From assembly GCF_902170785.1 (NCBI RefSeq), contig NZ_CABHYG010000004.1, positions 496,001 through 560,000 on the forward strand: a DNA stretch of 64,000 nucleotides, written 5' to 3'. The stretch is from Yersinia proxima. GTDB taxonomy: Bacteria; Pseudomonadota; Gammaproteobacteria; Enterobacterales; Enterobacteriaceae. Both the position numbers and the translations under genes were made by a program. The notes beneath the pieces were generated by a model, which worked only from the letters and a program-made list of their open reading frames with translations, had not been told where the DNA came from and did no database searches. Position 1 is the stretch's first letter, and the number at the start of each line of letters is the position of its first letter. Of the stretch, positions 53,645 through 61,868 are shown in pieces.

Positions 53645-54280
53645 TTACTGAGGCGACTGTTGCAGTGTCCAGTTCAGTACCTGTGAGGCCAACTGATTAC
53701 TCGCCAAGCCAAAAGCATCTACCACTTCATTCATCTGTGCGCCCTTAATAGGTTGCCGAACTTCAAAATGTCGCGTCGCCATAATTCTACGATCTGAAAT
53801 CCGCACCAGTCGGGCATCAAAACGGATCAGCACTTCACTGTTACCCGCTTGATATACCCCCTGAAATGCCGATAAATCGCCGCTCAGCTCAACATCAGCC
53901 TGCAGGCTATCATCGTCACTGCTGACCGCAGGAATACGGCCATCAGTGCGGAACTCCTGAATCAGGCGATTACGCACTAAAATAGGAGCCGGATCAGTCC
54001 AGCGCGAATTTTTGTAGACCGCTATTTCCTGCCCTTCTGGCTGCACAGCAATACGCGAGCTGTTGATAAACTGATTGGTAGCCGGTTGTGATACTCGCAA
54101 CGACCAATTTACTGCCTGCCCACGCGGCGCATTTGCTGCGGGCGGCACGGGTAGTAAGTAAACTTGCGATACCGGCGCACTGGGTAAAATGGTACAAGCT
54201 GACAGTAACATCGCCAGCGCGGATAACATCAACAGCCGCGCACCACGACCGGTAGAGTGTATTATCTTCAGAGATATCAT
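53645..54280 (-). CDS. PqiC-like ABC transport auxiliary lipoprotein
   Basis: This 211-residue lipoprotein has the lipobox LLSAC at about residue 29 and a YLLPVPPAA / WSLRVSQPATNQFINSSRIAVQ pattern typical of the ABC-type auxiliary (PqiC/YmbA) family. It should be an outer-membrane partner of the MCE transporter encoded upstream, bridging lipid flow across the periplasm. It is the last of four minus-strand genes and overlaps the MCE gene by four bases. Confidence 0.85.
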   Translation of the reverse strand: MISLKIIHSTGRGARLLMLSALAMLLSACTILPSAPVSQVYLLPVPPAANAPRGQAVNWSLRVSQPATNQFINSSRIAVQPEGQEIAVYKNSRWTDPAPILVRNRLIQEFRTDGRIPAVSSDDDSLQADVELSGDLSAFQGVYQAGNSEVLIRFDARLVRISDRRIMATRHFEVRQPIKGAQMNEVVDAFGLASNQLASQVLNWTLQQSPQ

Positions 54281-55218
54281 CGAGGCGTAAACTCCTGTGT
54301 TCTTTCACGGCCACGCAGCAGAGCCGCAGGGTTTTCTTCCAAACGGGAAACCGCCGCACGCAATGTGGCTAATGTTCTGCGCAACTCATCAACAGCAGGC
54401 CCCAATTCATTCATTCCTTGCATGCCATTATTGAGAGAAGTTTGATTTTCACTGACCAATTTATTGAGAATGATGCTGGTATTTTGTAACGATGCCATAG
54501 TCTTGGCGGCATCATTAACCAGTTGCTTACCCTGCCCGTCCATCAATCCATTGGCGTTGCGCAGCAAGCGGTTGGTCTGCGTCAATGTCTCATTAGCTTG
54601 TTTGCTGGCCTGCGCCAACTGCTGCAACATGGTGCGAATATCCTGACGTTGATCGGCAACAGTTTGGGTAACCAGTGCGAGATTATCCAGCGTAGTAATG
54701 AGCCGTTGCTGATTATCAGGTGCTAATAGCTGGTTTAAGCGCATCAGCACTTCATTGGCGTTACTCATGAAATTTTCGCCATTGGCTAGCAATTGGCTCA
54801 TCGGTGATGGAGTGGCAATAATAATAGGAATTTCGCCATCTTTACCCTCCAATAGCGGGCTTGACGGGGTGCTGCTGCTAAATTGAATATTTGAGGTGCC
54901 GGTAATGCCTGCGACCGTCAGACGGGCTTGGGTATCCTCGCGGATAGGTGTCGAGGCAGAGACGCGGATACGCGCCCAAACCTTATTAGGGTTCTCACTG
55001 TCCAAACGTAATTGAGTCACTTCGCCGACCCGAATACCACTGTATTGCACAATACTCCCCTGAGACAGCCCGCTCACCGGCTCATTGAAAACAATATCGT
55101 AGAGTTTGAACTGACGGTTAGAACCGGCATTGGTCAGCCATAGGCAGAATAACAGCGCGGCACTGACCACAATGAGAGTGAACAAACCAATGACAACATG
55201 GTGAGCACGGGTTTCCAT
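54277..55218 (-). CDS. MCE-domain substrate-binding protein (MlaD-like)
   Basis: This 313-residue protein has an N-terminal membrane anchor (VVIGLFTLIVVSAALLFCLWLT), one MCE domain (FKLYDIVFNEPVSGLSQGSIVQYSGIRVGEVTQL) and a long helical C-terminal part with repeating hydrophobics (about residues 150-300). MCE proteins form hexameric rings that channel lipids through the periplasm. The longer C-terminal helix than MlaD suggests a tunnel or needle element. It lies between its ATPase and lipoprotein partners. Confidence 0.9.
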   Translation of the reverse strand: METRAHHVVIGLFTLIVVSAALLFCLWLTNAGSNRQFKLYDIVFNEPVSGLSQGSIVQYSGIRVGEVTQLRLDSENPNKVWARIRVSASTPIREDTQARLTVAGITGTSNIQFSSSTPSSPLLEGKDGEIPIIIATPSPMSQLLANGENFMSNANEVLMRLNQLLAPDNQQRLITTLDNLALVTQTVADQRQDIRTMLQQLAQASKQANETLTQTNRLLRNANGLMDGQGKQLVNDAAKTMASLQNTSIILNKLVSENQTSLNNGMQGMNELGPAVDELRRTLATLRAAVSRLEENPAALLRGRERTQEFTPR

Positions 55219-56013
55219 TTACAACCTCTCTTCGCTATTAATTGCTGCCGCTGCCTGATAAGCAGCCCGGCCACGGGGGCCATGAAAATACGCCTGAATC
55301 CAGTCATCATCAGTTGCAGCCACTTTATCTAATGTATCGACCACCAGCACTTTCTTTTGTGACAGCACAGCTACACGATCACACAAGGTATAGAGTGTAT
55401 CCAGATCATGTGTGACCAGAAATACCGTAAGATTCAGTGCATCACGCAAGGTGCGGATCAAACTGTCAAACGCCGCCGCACCAATAGGATCAAGACCCGC
55501 AGTCGGCTCATCGAGAAATAAAATGTCCGGGTCTAATGCCAGCGCGCGCGCCAAAGCAACGCGTTTGACCATCCCGCCCGACAGAGACGCCGGATATTTA
55601 CTGCCCGCTCCTGGTGGTAACCCCGCTAGCGCCAATTTAACCTGCGCTAACCGCTCTGCCTCGCCGCGGGGTAAACCCGCATTTTCGATTAATGGCAAGG
55701 CCACGTTTTCCGTCACCGTCAGAGAACTGAATAATGCACCTCGTTGAAACAATACACCAAATCGGCGTTCGACCTGGGAGCGCGCCTGGCCCGATAATGT
55801 CATTAAATCCTGACCAAACACATGGATCTGCCCGGCCGTCGGGCGGCGTAGCCCCACAATACTGCGCAGTAGCACTGACTTGCCTGTACCCGAACCGCCC
55901 ACCACACCGAGCACTTCACCGCGCTGCACATCAAGATTAAGATCCTGATGCACGCACTGCTTGCCAAAGCAATTCACCAGATTGCGAATTTGAATGATTG
56001 GCTCTTGTGTCAT
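55219..56013 (-). CDS. MCE transporter ATPase (MlaF-like)
   Basis: This is a roughly 264-residue ABC ATPase: Walker A GVVGGSGTGKSVLLRSI, signature LSGGMVKRVALARALA and Walker B DILFLDEPTAGLDP. It drives the MCE-type lipid transporter with the STAS-permease gene. The start at 56013 has GGTGAG five bases upstream; the frame also has an ATG at 56025, which overlaps the permease end by seven bases. The next gene begins one base after the stop, so the four genes form one operon. Confidence 0.92.
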   Translation of the reverse strand: MTQEPIIQIRNLVNCFGKQCVHQDLNLDVQRGEVLGVVGGSGTGKSVLLRSIVGLRRPTAGQIHVFGQDLMTLSGQARSQVERRFGVLFQRGALFSSLTVTENVALPLIENAGLPRGEAERLAQVKLALAGLPPGAGSKYPASLSGGMVKRVALARALALDPDILFLDEPTAGLDPIGAAAFDSLIRTLRDALNLTVFLVTHDLDTLYTLCDRVAVLSQKKVLVVDTLDKVAATDDDWIQAYFHGPRGRAAYQAAAAINSEERL

Positions 56014-56018
56014 TTGGC

Positions 56019-57164
56019 TCACCATCCCATTTCCATGAAAAATAGCGCCGCGACGGCATCAAGCAAAATCACCACGAAGATTGAATGCACCACACTGGTG
56101 GTCGTGTGTACCCCGACAGACTCAGCACTGCCGGTGACTTTGAACCCTTCCAGACAACCAATGATGGCAATCAGGAAAGCGAAAATCGGCGCTTTGCTTA
56201 TCCCAACCAGAAAATGCTGCAATCCATTGCTGTTTTGCATGATTGATAAAAACATGGTGGGCGAAATATCGAGGGCTAAAGCACAGACCACCATACCGCC
56301 GAAGATGCCGCAAACCATGCCGATAAAGGTCAACATCGGTAATGAAATTAATAGCGCTAACACCCGTGGCAGCACCAACAACTCGACAGGATTTAACCCC
56401 AGAGTTTGGATAGCGTCGATTTCCTCATTGGCTTTCATCAGGCCAATTTCAGCGGTAAAGGCGCTGGCGGTTCGCCCCGCCATTAAAATGGCGGTGAGCA
56501 ACACAGCAAATTCACGCAGGAAAGAAAACACCACCAAATCAACGGTGAAGATACCCGCACCGAAAGTGGTTAATACTGTCGCGCCGAGAAAGGCAATAAC
56601 CGCTCCGACCAGAAACGTCAGTAGCATAATAATAGGAACAGCATTGAGGCCGATTTGCTGAATATTGGCAATCAAGGAGGTCATTCGCCAGCGCGAGGGA
56701 CGGAAAATCGTGCTGAATAGTGCTTCAAGAGTCAGGCCAACAAAACCCAGTAACGATTTGATATCTTGCCATAAATTGTCCACCGACCGGCCGGTGTTCG
56801 CCAATAACTCAAGCCAGAATGAAGTCGGTTTTTCTGATGACTCAGAGGCTAAATCAGGCAAAACACGGCTAACTGTTTCCAGTAAAGTTCGGCGTTCTTC
56901 AGGCAGTTTAGGCGCAAGTTCACGCAGATGATTGATGCGGTCTTCACCCAGAAGCAGGGCTAACAGCGTAGCGCCTGCGGTATCTAAAGCCCCTAACTGC
57001 GTAAGATCAAAGGCCACGGACTGAGGCTGACTCGCACGAAATTGCGTAACGACCGGTTCCAAAACGCGGTAATGCGCCAGCACCCAATCTCCTTTGATAG
57101 AGACCCGGACAGGTTGAGCTGAGCTGTCGATATCGAGTTGTGCTGCAAATGGCCGCGCGGTCAT
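56019..57164 (-). CDS. MCE transporter permease with N-terminal STAS domain (MlaE-like)
   Basis: This is a 381-residue protein. Residues about 1-110 resemble a STAS domain (DWVLAHYRVLEPVV ... VAFDLTQLGALDTAGATLLALLLG), the role played by separate MlaB in the Mla system. The remainder is the MlaE-type permease with conserved AFTAEIGLMKANEEIDAIQTLGLNPVELLVLPRVLAL. It is the first gene of the operon. The fused STAS distinguishes it from the housekeeping mlaFEDCB. Transport direction and lipid are unknown. Confidence 0.9.
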   Translation of the reverse strand: MTARPFAAQLDIDSSAQPVRVSIKGDWVLAHYRVLEPVVTQFRASQPQSVAFDLTQLGALDTAGATLLALLLGEDRINHLRELAPKLPEERRTLLETVSRVLPDLASESSEKPTSFWLELLANTGRSVDNLWQDIKSLLGFVGLTLEALFSTIFRPSRWRMTSLIANIQQIGLNAVPIIMLLTFLVGAVIAFLGATVLTTFGAGIFTVDLVVFSFLREFAVLLTAILMAGRTASAFTAEIGLMKANEEIDAIQTLGLNPVELLVLPRVLALLISLPMLTFIGMVCGIFGGMVVCALALDISPTMFLSIMQNSNGLQHFLVGISKAPIFAFLIAIIGCLEGFKVTGSAESVGVHTTTSVVHSIFVVILLDAVAALFFMEMGW

Positions 57165-57351
57165 AGATAAAGCCTTACTCTTTATTGGAATACGGTTTTG
57201 ACACTATTTATCAATCAAAACCCAAATCACTACCGTAAATAGGTATATCACACACTTAACTAAGAGCAATGACTAATGAATAAAGAGAATTAGCAGACTC
57301 TAAACCGTTAATAAACAGTTTAATAAAAAAAGAATCAGTGGACGGGTATTA

Positions 57352-57367
57352 GGGGCCCGTTGGCCCC
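57352..57367. other. GC-rich hairpin after the smvA-type gene
   Basis: GGGGCC-cgtt-GGCCCC is a perfect six-base stem five bases beyond the efflux pump stop codon on the minus strand. No T-run follows, so termination by this alone is doubtful. It lies in the 208-base gap upstream of the MCE operon. Confidence 0.55.
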
Positions 57368-57372
57368 CTCGG

Positions 57373-58866
57373 TCAATGTGCAAATTGCCGTATTTTTTTC
57401 CCTGGCATCGCAAACCAAACCACAGTAGCAAGCAGGATCAACAAACCGCTGGCAGTACCTAACACTAAGCTGTGCGAAGCTGAAAAAGCGAGTTTGGCGC
57501 TATTGAGCAGCGCATCATACCCACCAAGATTATTTACTACCTGAATGGTTTCGCTGATAGAAGAACTGGCTTGTTCCACTAAGCCGGCGGGCAAATCTTC
57601 CGGTAATACAATCGAGGCAGTATAGGCCCGCGATAGCATCAAACCAAAGATTGCCACCCCCAAACCTGCACCCAACTCATAAGCCATACCCTCGACAGCC
57701 CCCGCCGCACCAGCTTTTTCTGGTGGAGCCGCGCTCATGATTGCCGCCGTGGAAGCGAGTAGCGATGCTTCAATACTGAAACCGAGTAATATCATCCATC
57801 CCCACGCTTGATATACCTGCGTGGCAAAATCAGTCCAGGCCAACCCAAGAAAACTTAATGAACTGAAGGCGATACCGGCGCTGGCGACGGTGCGTAATCC
57901 CAGTTTTGCCACTAACCACCCCGATAACGGCCCACTCACTCCGCTGGCAATCATTAAAGGCAGCAGAAATATGCCCGCTTCAAGTGGACTTTTGCCCAAT
58001 ACAAACTGCAATTCTTGCGTCAGGAGTAATTCAAACCCCACCAGCGTTATCATCGCCGTCATGGCCATTGTTATACCAACAGCAATAACTCGCTGACTTA
58101 TCAGACGAAAATCGATCATTGGGGCAGAGGTAGACAATTGATGGCGCACAAAAGCAAACAGCATCACACCACCAAACAAGGCCGTCAGCGATGTCGTTAC
58201 CGGATCGCCATTGCCGCGCAGCCCGGTTTTGGCCGCATAAACCAGCATCAGGATCGCAGTGATTAACACTAATGCCGGAGCCAATTTCCATGTCTGTTCA
58301 GTGCGCATCGGCTGAGTAGGAATGACCACCAACGTGGCAATAACCACCGCGATAATAATGGGAATATTGATTAAGAACACCGATCCCCAGTAGAAGTATT
58401 CCATTAATAACCCACCGACCAACGGCCCCATCGCCGCGCCCATGGTGCCAATAGCGACCCAAATTCCTAATGCCAGAGCCCGCTCACGTTCATCGGTGAA
58501 GATATGACGCACTGCGGATAAAGTTGCGGGCAGAATCATCGCCGCTCCAATCGCCAAAAAAGCACGAGCGGCGATCAATGCCGCCACTGATGGCGCTAAA
58601 GCTGCGCCAAGAGAGGCCAAACCAAACAGCACCGACCCCAATAAAGCCAGACGTTTAAAACCGATGCGATCGCCCAGTGCCCCCATTGGGAGCAATAAAC
58701 AGGCCATCACCAACGAGTAAATATCGATGATCCACAGTAACTCACTACCGGTAGCTGACAGGGCGATCCCCAGCCGTGGTGCCGCCACATGAAGTACGGT
58801 TGCATCAATAGAAACAGGGAGATACATCAGAATAATAACGTAGAAAATCATCCACTTTTTAGACAT
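57373..58866 (-). CDS. smvA: MFS efflux pump, SmvA-like
   Basis: This is a 497-residue, 14-helix major facilitator transporter of the DHA2 family. The sequence SKKWMIFYVIILMYLPVSIDATVLHVAAPRLG and the motif A-like GALGDRIGFKRLALLG, with DATVLHVAAP motif D, match SmvA, which exports methyl viologen and quaternary ammonium compounds in Salmonella and related bacteria. I start at 58866; the longer frame spans the operators. It is divergent from a TetR regulator with paired operators between them, so expression is probably derepressed by its substrates. Confidence 0.88.
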   Translation of the reverse strand: MSKKWMIFYVIILMYLPVSIDATVLHVAAPRLGIALSATGSELLWIIDIYSLVMACLLLPMGALGDRIGFKRLALLGSVLFGLASLGAALAPSVAALIAARAFLAIGAAMILPATLSAVRHIFTDERERALALGIWVAIGTMGAAMGPLVGGLLMEYFYWGSVFLINIPIIIAVVIATLVVIPTQPMRTEQTWKLAPALVLITAILMLVYAAKTGLRGNGDPVTTSLTALFGGVMLFAFVRHQLSTSAPMIDFRLISQRVIAVGITMAMTAMITLVGFELLLTQELQFVLGKSPLEAGIFLLPLMIASGVSGPLSGWLVAKLGLRTVASAGIAFSSLSFLGLAWTDFATQVYQAWGWMILLGFSIEASLLASTAAIMSAAPPEKAGAAGAVEGMAYELGAGLGVAIFGLMLSRAYTASIVLPEDLPAGLVEQASSSISETIQVVNNLGGYDALLNSAKLAFSASHSLVLGTASGLLILLATVVWFAMPGKKIRQFAH

Positions 58867-58897
58867 ACAAAACGCTCGAATTAGGCATAAATTGGTG

Positions 58898-58950
58898 TTG
58901 AACACCTGTTCAATTTCGCAATAATAGCGGAAAGTTGAACTGACGTCCAA
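58898..58950. promoter_or_regulatory. paired TetR-family operators between smvA and its regulator
   Basis: TTGAAC-acct-GTTCAA at 58898-58913 is a perfect palindrome. TTGAAC-tgac-GTCCAA at 58935-58950 is a one-mismatch copy. Their starts are 37 bases apart in the divergent promoter region. They are probable binding sites of the adjacent TetR repressor. Confidence 0.72.
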
Positions 58951-58999
58951 TTCATCACATAATGATGAAAACATTAATGCGTCAGATAAAGGAGCCTCT

Positions 59000-59590
59000 T
59001 TGGCCTATTTGAATCGTGAAGAGCGACATGACACCATTTTGCAGGCAGCGATGCGTGTCGCCATAACCGAGGGAATGAACGCGACCACCGTGCGCCGTGT
59101 TGCCAGTGAAGCGGGAGTGGCTGTCGGGCAAGTACATCATCACTTTGCGTCGGTTTCACGACTGCGGGCCGATGCTTTTCTATTATTAGTGAAGCAATCT
59201 TTAGCGGCTTTCGCGATAAACAGCCAAAACTTACCGGCCCACGAGCGGGTGCTTCTTGTTCTGGGTTATCCACAAGATGAAGCGGGTAAACGAGAAACGC
59301 GCTTATGGAATGAAGTCTCAATCATGGCCGAACGCGATGATTTGATTAAAGAGGCCTGCGCCACCTCAATGTCGGATTGGCATCAGGCCACCGTCGAGGT
59401 GATTAATGCCGGAATAGCCAATGATGAATTCCGCTCAGATATCAATGCCAGTGATATCGCATGGCGCTTGATTGGGCTGGTCTGTGGTCTGGATGGATTG
59501 ACACAATTAACCGAATTAGGTTTTTCGGAAACAGAAATACTGCGCCATCTAACCGCTACGATGAAAGCCGAATTACTAAAAAACCCTTAA
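59000..59590 (+). CDS. smvR: TetR-family repressor, SmvR-like
   Basis: This 196-residue protein has an N-terminal TetR helix-turn-helix (ILQAAMRVAITEGMNATTVRRVASEAGVAVGQVHHHF) and a helical ligand-binding C-terminal domain. It starts with TTG at 59000, supported by AAAGGAG six bases upstream; there is no ATG nearby that keeps the helix-turn-helix. It is transcribed away from smvA with twin operators between, as for SmvR-SmvA. A hairpin follows the stop codon. Confidence 0.86.
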   Translation: MAYLNREERHDTILQAAMRVAITEGMNATTVRRVASEAGVAVGQVHHHFASVSRLRADAFLLLVKQSLAAFAINSQNLPAHERVLLVLGYPQDEAGKRETRLWNEVSIMAERDDLIKEACATSMSDWHQATVEVINAGIANDEFRSDINASDIAWRLIGLVCGLDGLTQLTELGFSETEILRHLTATMKAELLKNP

Positions 59591-59605
59591 ACTAACACTA
59601 GCCCC

Positions 59606-59645
59606 AGCCGATATCTCACCCAGTTTTTTGCCGGAGATACCGGCT
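59606..59645 (+). terminator. long stem-loop after the TetR gene
   Basis: AGCCGATATCTC (59606-59617) pairs with GAGATACCGGCT (59634-59645) over 12 bases with one mismatch; the loop contains six T residues. There is no T-run after the stem, so it may be a degenerate repeat or a weak terminator. Confidence 0.5.
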
Positions 59646-59748
59646 ATAATAGCTATTTGATCCACCCATTCCCAAAATCATTGGCGTTGTGGCAAGAATG
59701 CGAAACTGCTGCAACATCAAGGAAGAACGGGATTTTTGAGAGCCTACT

Positions 59749-61479
59749 ATGACTCAACAATCTACAGTCGCCGATGTTATCTATTACAACGGTATCATTT
59801 ACACGGCAGATGCCAATAACCGGGTGTGCAGCGCCATCGCACTGGGCCAGGGCTATATTCTGGCGACGGGCAATGATGAGCTTATCCCACAGTTTTCCGG
59901 CCCGAAAACCCAACTTATCGATCTGGCGGGCAAGTTTATGATGCCCGGCCTTATTGACAGCCATATGCACCCATTTTGGGGTGGCAAACAGCTGATCGGG
60001 TGCAATCTCAATTATGCCGCGCTGAGTGTTGAGCAGACGTTGGATATTATCCAAAAGCATCTCGATAGTGATCCCTTTAAAGGTGAAAATGACTGGTTGA
60101 CAGTGCGTGCCTGGCAGCGGCAAGCCATGACACCGGTAGGTGCAGATATGAGCCGTGCCGCCCTCGACTCACTTAATACTCGTCGCCCGGTGGCGTTGTT
60201 CTCGAATGACTGCCACACGCTGGCGGCCAATAGTCGCGCGCTTGAGTTGCTGGGGATTGATGAGAATACCCCTGTCCCGCCCGATGGCAAAATTGCTCGT
60301 GACGCGAACGGCAAACTTACCGGCATTTTGGAAGATGCACCGGCCATGCGCGCCTTTGACAGCATCCCTTCCGCCACGCCAGAAAAGAATGTGCAAATTG
60401 CCGCTCATGTGCAGCAAGTCTTAAATGCTCAGGGCGTCACGACTGTGATGGATACCCGTGTATTTGCTGAACAACTGGTGGCTTTCCGCCAATTATATGA
60501 GCGCAATGAGCTGACTTTACGCGTTCTGGGTGCTAAAGAAGTCACACCAGACAGCCTGCAAGGGCCGGAAGATGCGGCGCGTGTGGTGCAAGAAGTGGTG
60601 GAATTTGGTCGCCTGTGGGGAAATGAAGAGTGGACACCCGCGCCGGGGTTTGCTGTTGATCACTTGAAACTGTTTATCGACGGTGTATTACAGCCACCGA
60701 CCATGACCGCCGCCCTGCTCGAACCTTATCGTGCCAACCACGGCACAGTAGAAAACCCAGACTGGCAGCCAACTAAACACTATGGCGACCTCTATTTTAC
60801 CGCGCCAGTCGTCAATGCAGTGATGCTGGAATGCGCCCGTGCCGGCCTTCATCCACACACTCACACCGTGGGTGATGGTGCGATCGAAATGGTGCTGGAT
60901 GCGGTGGAACAGATGCGGGCAGCTTTCCCTGGCAAAGATATCCGGCCGGGGCTGGCGCATAATGAACTGGTGGCAGCTCATCAATATGACCGCTTTGCCA
61001 AACTGGGGGCGACTGCCGTGCTCTCTTTCCAGTGGGGCGGTTTGCCGGGTGTATTGATTGATGAAGAGCGCGAAATGCTGGGGGAAGCCCGTTTCCAACA
61101 TATGGAACCCGCGGCGCGTTTCCTCGATGCAGGGGCACGTATTGCTTATGGGAGTGACTGGCCGATTGACCGTTTGGATGAATGGTACAACCTGCAAGTG
61201 GGGATGACCCGCCGCGCATGGCATCTCGACGGCAGTCCCGCTGGCCCGCGACTGGATAATGATCGTGACCTGACCCTGATTGAAACATTACGCTCCGCCA
61301 CCATTGACGCGGCATATATGATTGCCAAAGAGCAATATATTGGCTCACTGGAAGCGGGTAAATTTGCCGACATTATCATTTTGAAAAATAACCTGTTTGA
61401 GCAATCGCCAGAGACAATTTATCAAACTCAGGTGGAATCTACATTGATTGGCGGTAAAGTGGTTTATCAGGCCGGATAA
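59749..61479 (+). CDS. amidohydrolase family 3 protein (YtcJ-like)
   Basis: This 576-residue metal-dependent hydrolase has the metal-binding HxH in PGLIDSHMHPFWGG, later histidines in GLHPHTHTVGDGAIEMVLDAV and a C-terminal aspartate in RIAYGSDWPIDRLDEWYNL. This pattern fits the amidohydrolase family 3, which acts on N-substituted amides and imides. No signal peptide is seen, so it is cytoplasmic. An APC-type permease follows 390 bases later on the same strand and could import its substrate or export a product. The natural substrate is unknown. Confidence 0.88.
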   Translation: MTQQSTVADVIYYNGIIYTADANNRVCSAIALGQGYILATGNDELIPQFSGPKTQLIDLAGKFMMPGLIDSHMHPFWGGKQLIGCNLNYAALSVEQTLDIIQKHLDSDPFKGENDWLTVRAWQRQAMTPVGADMSRAALDSLNTRRPVALFSNDCHTLAANSRALELLGIDENTPVPPDGKIARDANGKLTGILEDAPAMRAFDSIPSATPEKNVQIAAHVQQVLNAQGVTTVMDTRVFAEQLVAFRQLYERNELTLRVLGAKEVTPDSLQGPEDAARVVQEVVEFGRLWGNEEWTPAPGFAVDHLKLFIDGVLQPPTMTAALLEPYRANHGTVENPDWQPTKHYGDLYFTAPVVNAVMLECARAGLHPHTHTVGDGAIEMVLDAVEQMRAAFPGKDIRPGLAHNELVAAHQYDRFAKLGATAVLSFQWGGLPGVLIDEEREMLGEARFQHMEPAARFLDAGARIAYGSDWPIDRLDEWYNLQVGMTRRAWHLDGSPAGPRLDNDRDLTLIETLRSATIDAAYMIAKEQYIGSLEAGKFADIIILKNNLFEQSPETIYQTQVESTLIGGKVVYQAG

Positions 61480-61493
61480 ACCGGTGTTTATAC

Positions 61494-61531
61494 CCACCCG
61501 AGCCACTGATGTAAGTCAGTGATTCGGGTGG
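61494..61531. repeat. 16-base-arm inverted repeat after the amidohydrolase
   Basis: CCACCCGAGCCACTGA pairs with TCAGTGATTCGGGTGG (14 of 16 positions) around a six-base loop, starting 14 bases after the stop. Part of it (AAGT-AGTGATTCGGGT) is shared with the repeat at 63240-63436, so it may be a short YPAL-type derivative acting as a terminator. Confidence 0.6.
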
Positions 61532-61671
61532 TAAATATGCCGAAATCAAAGGCAACATACCGGGATGACCCAAGTCATCAATCTGGCAAATAACGCGGCA
61601 ATACCAGGTCGGAAAGGTATTGGCTTTCAAACCTTCCCCCCTTGTGTCAAAATCCGCTCCTTTATAATTTC

Positions 61672-61811
61672 TACCCTAAATAATTCGAGTTGCAGGAAAG
61701 CGGTAACTGAGTAAATCCCCATGAACTTATTGATTTTAAGGTCAATGGCAGTAAGTGACTGGGGTGAGCGAAGGCAGCCAACGCACATGCAGCTTGAAGT
61801 ATTACGGGTAT
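61672..61811. repeat. YPAL-type palindromic repeat, copy A
   Basis: This is a roughly 140-base element starting TACCCTAAATAATTCGAGTTGCAGG and ending CAGCTTGAAGTATTACGGGTA, so its ends are inverted copies. The interior has AGTAAGTGACTGGGGTGAGCGAAGGCAGCCAAC. The same plan recurs at 63240-63436. It resembles the Yersinia palindromic sequences known from this genus. It lies directly upstream of the APC permease. Confidence 0.7.
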
Positions 61812-61868
61812 GCGCTGCATAAAAATGCAGCTTAGCGGTGCTTGTACACACCAGGAGATGATACGGTA

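Larger units (their letters stand above)
61480..61868. other. repeat-rich intergenic region ahead of the APC permease
   Basis: This 389-base stretch has no gene. It contains a long hairpin at 61494-61531, a YPAL-type element at 61672-61811 and a perfect hairpin GCTGCAT-aaaa-ATGCAGC at 61814-61831, then AGGAG before the permease. The structured elements probably decide how much upstream transcription reaches the permease. Confidence 0.55.

Noticed and set aside
59606-59645. Stem-loop after smvR as a riboswitch for the amidohydrolase
   Set aside because: There is a single hairpin only, more than 100 bases upstream, with no conserved aptamer-like multi-helix structure.
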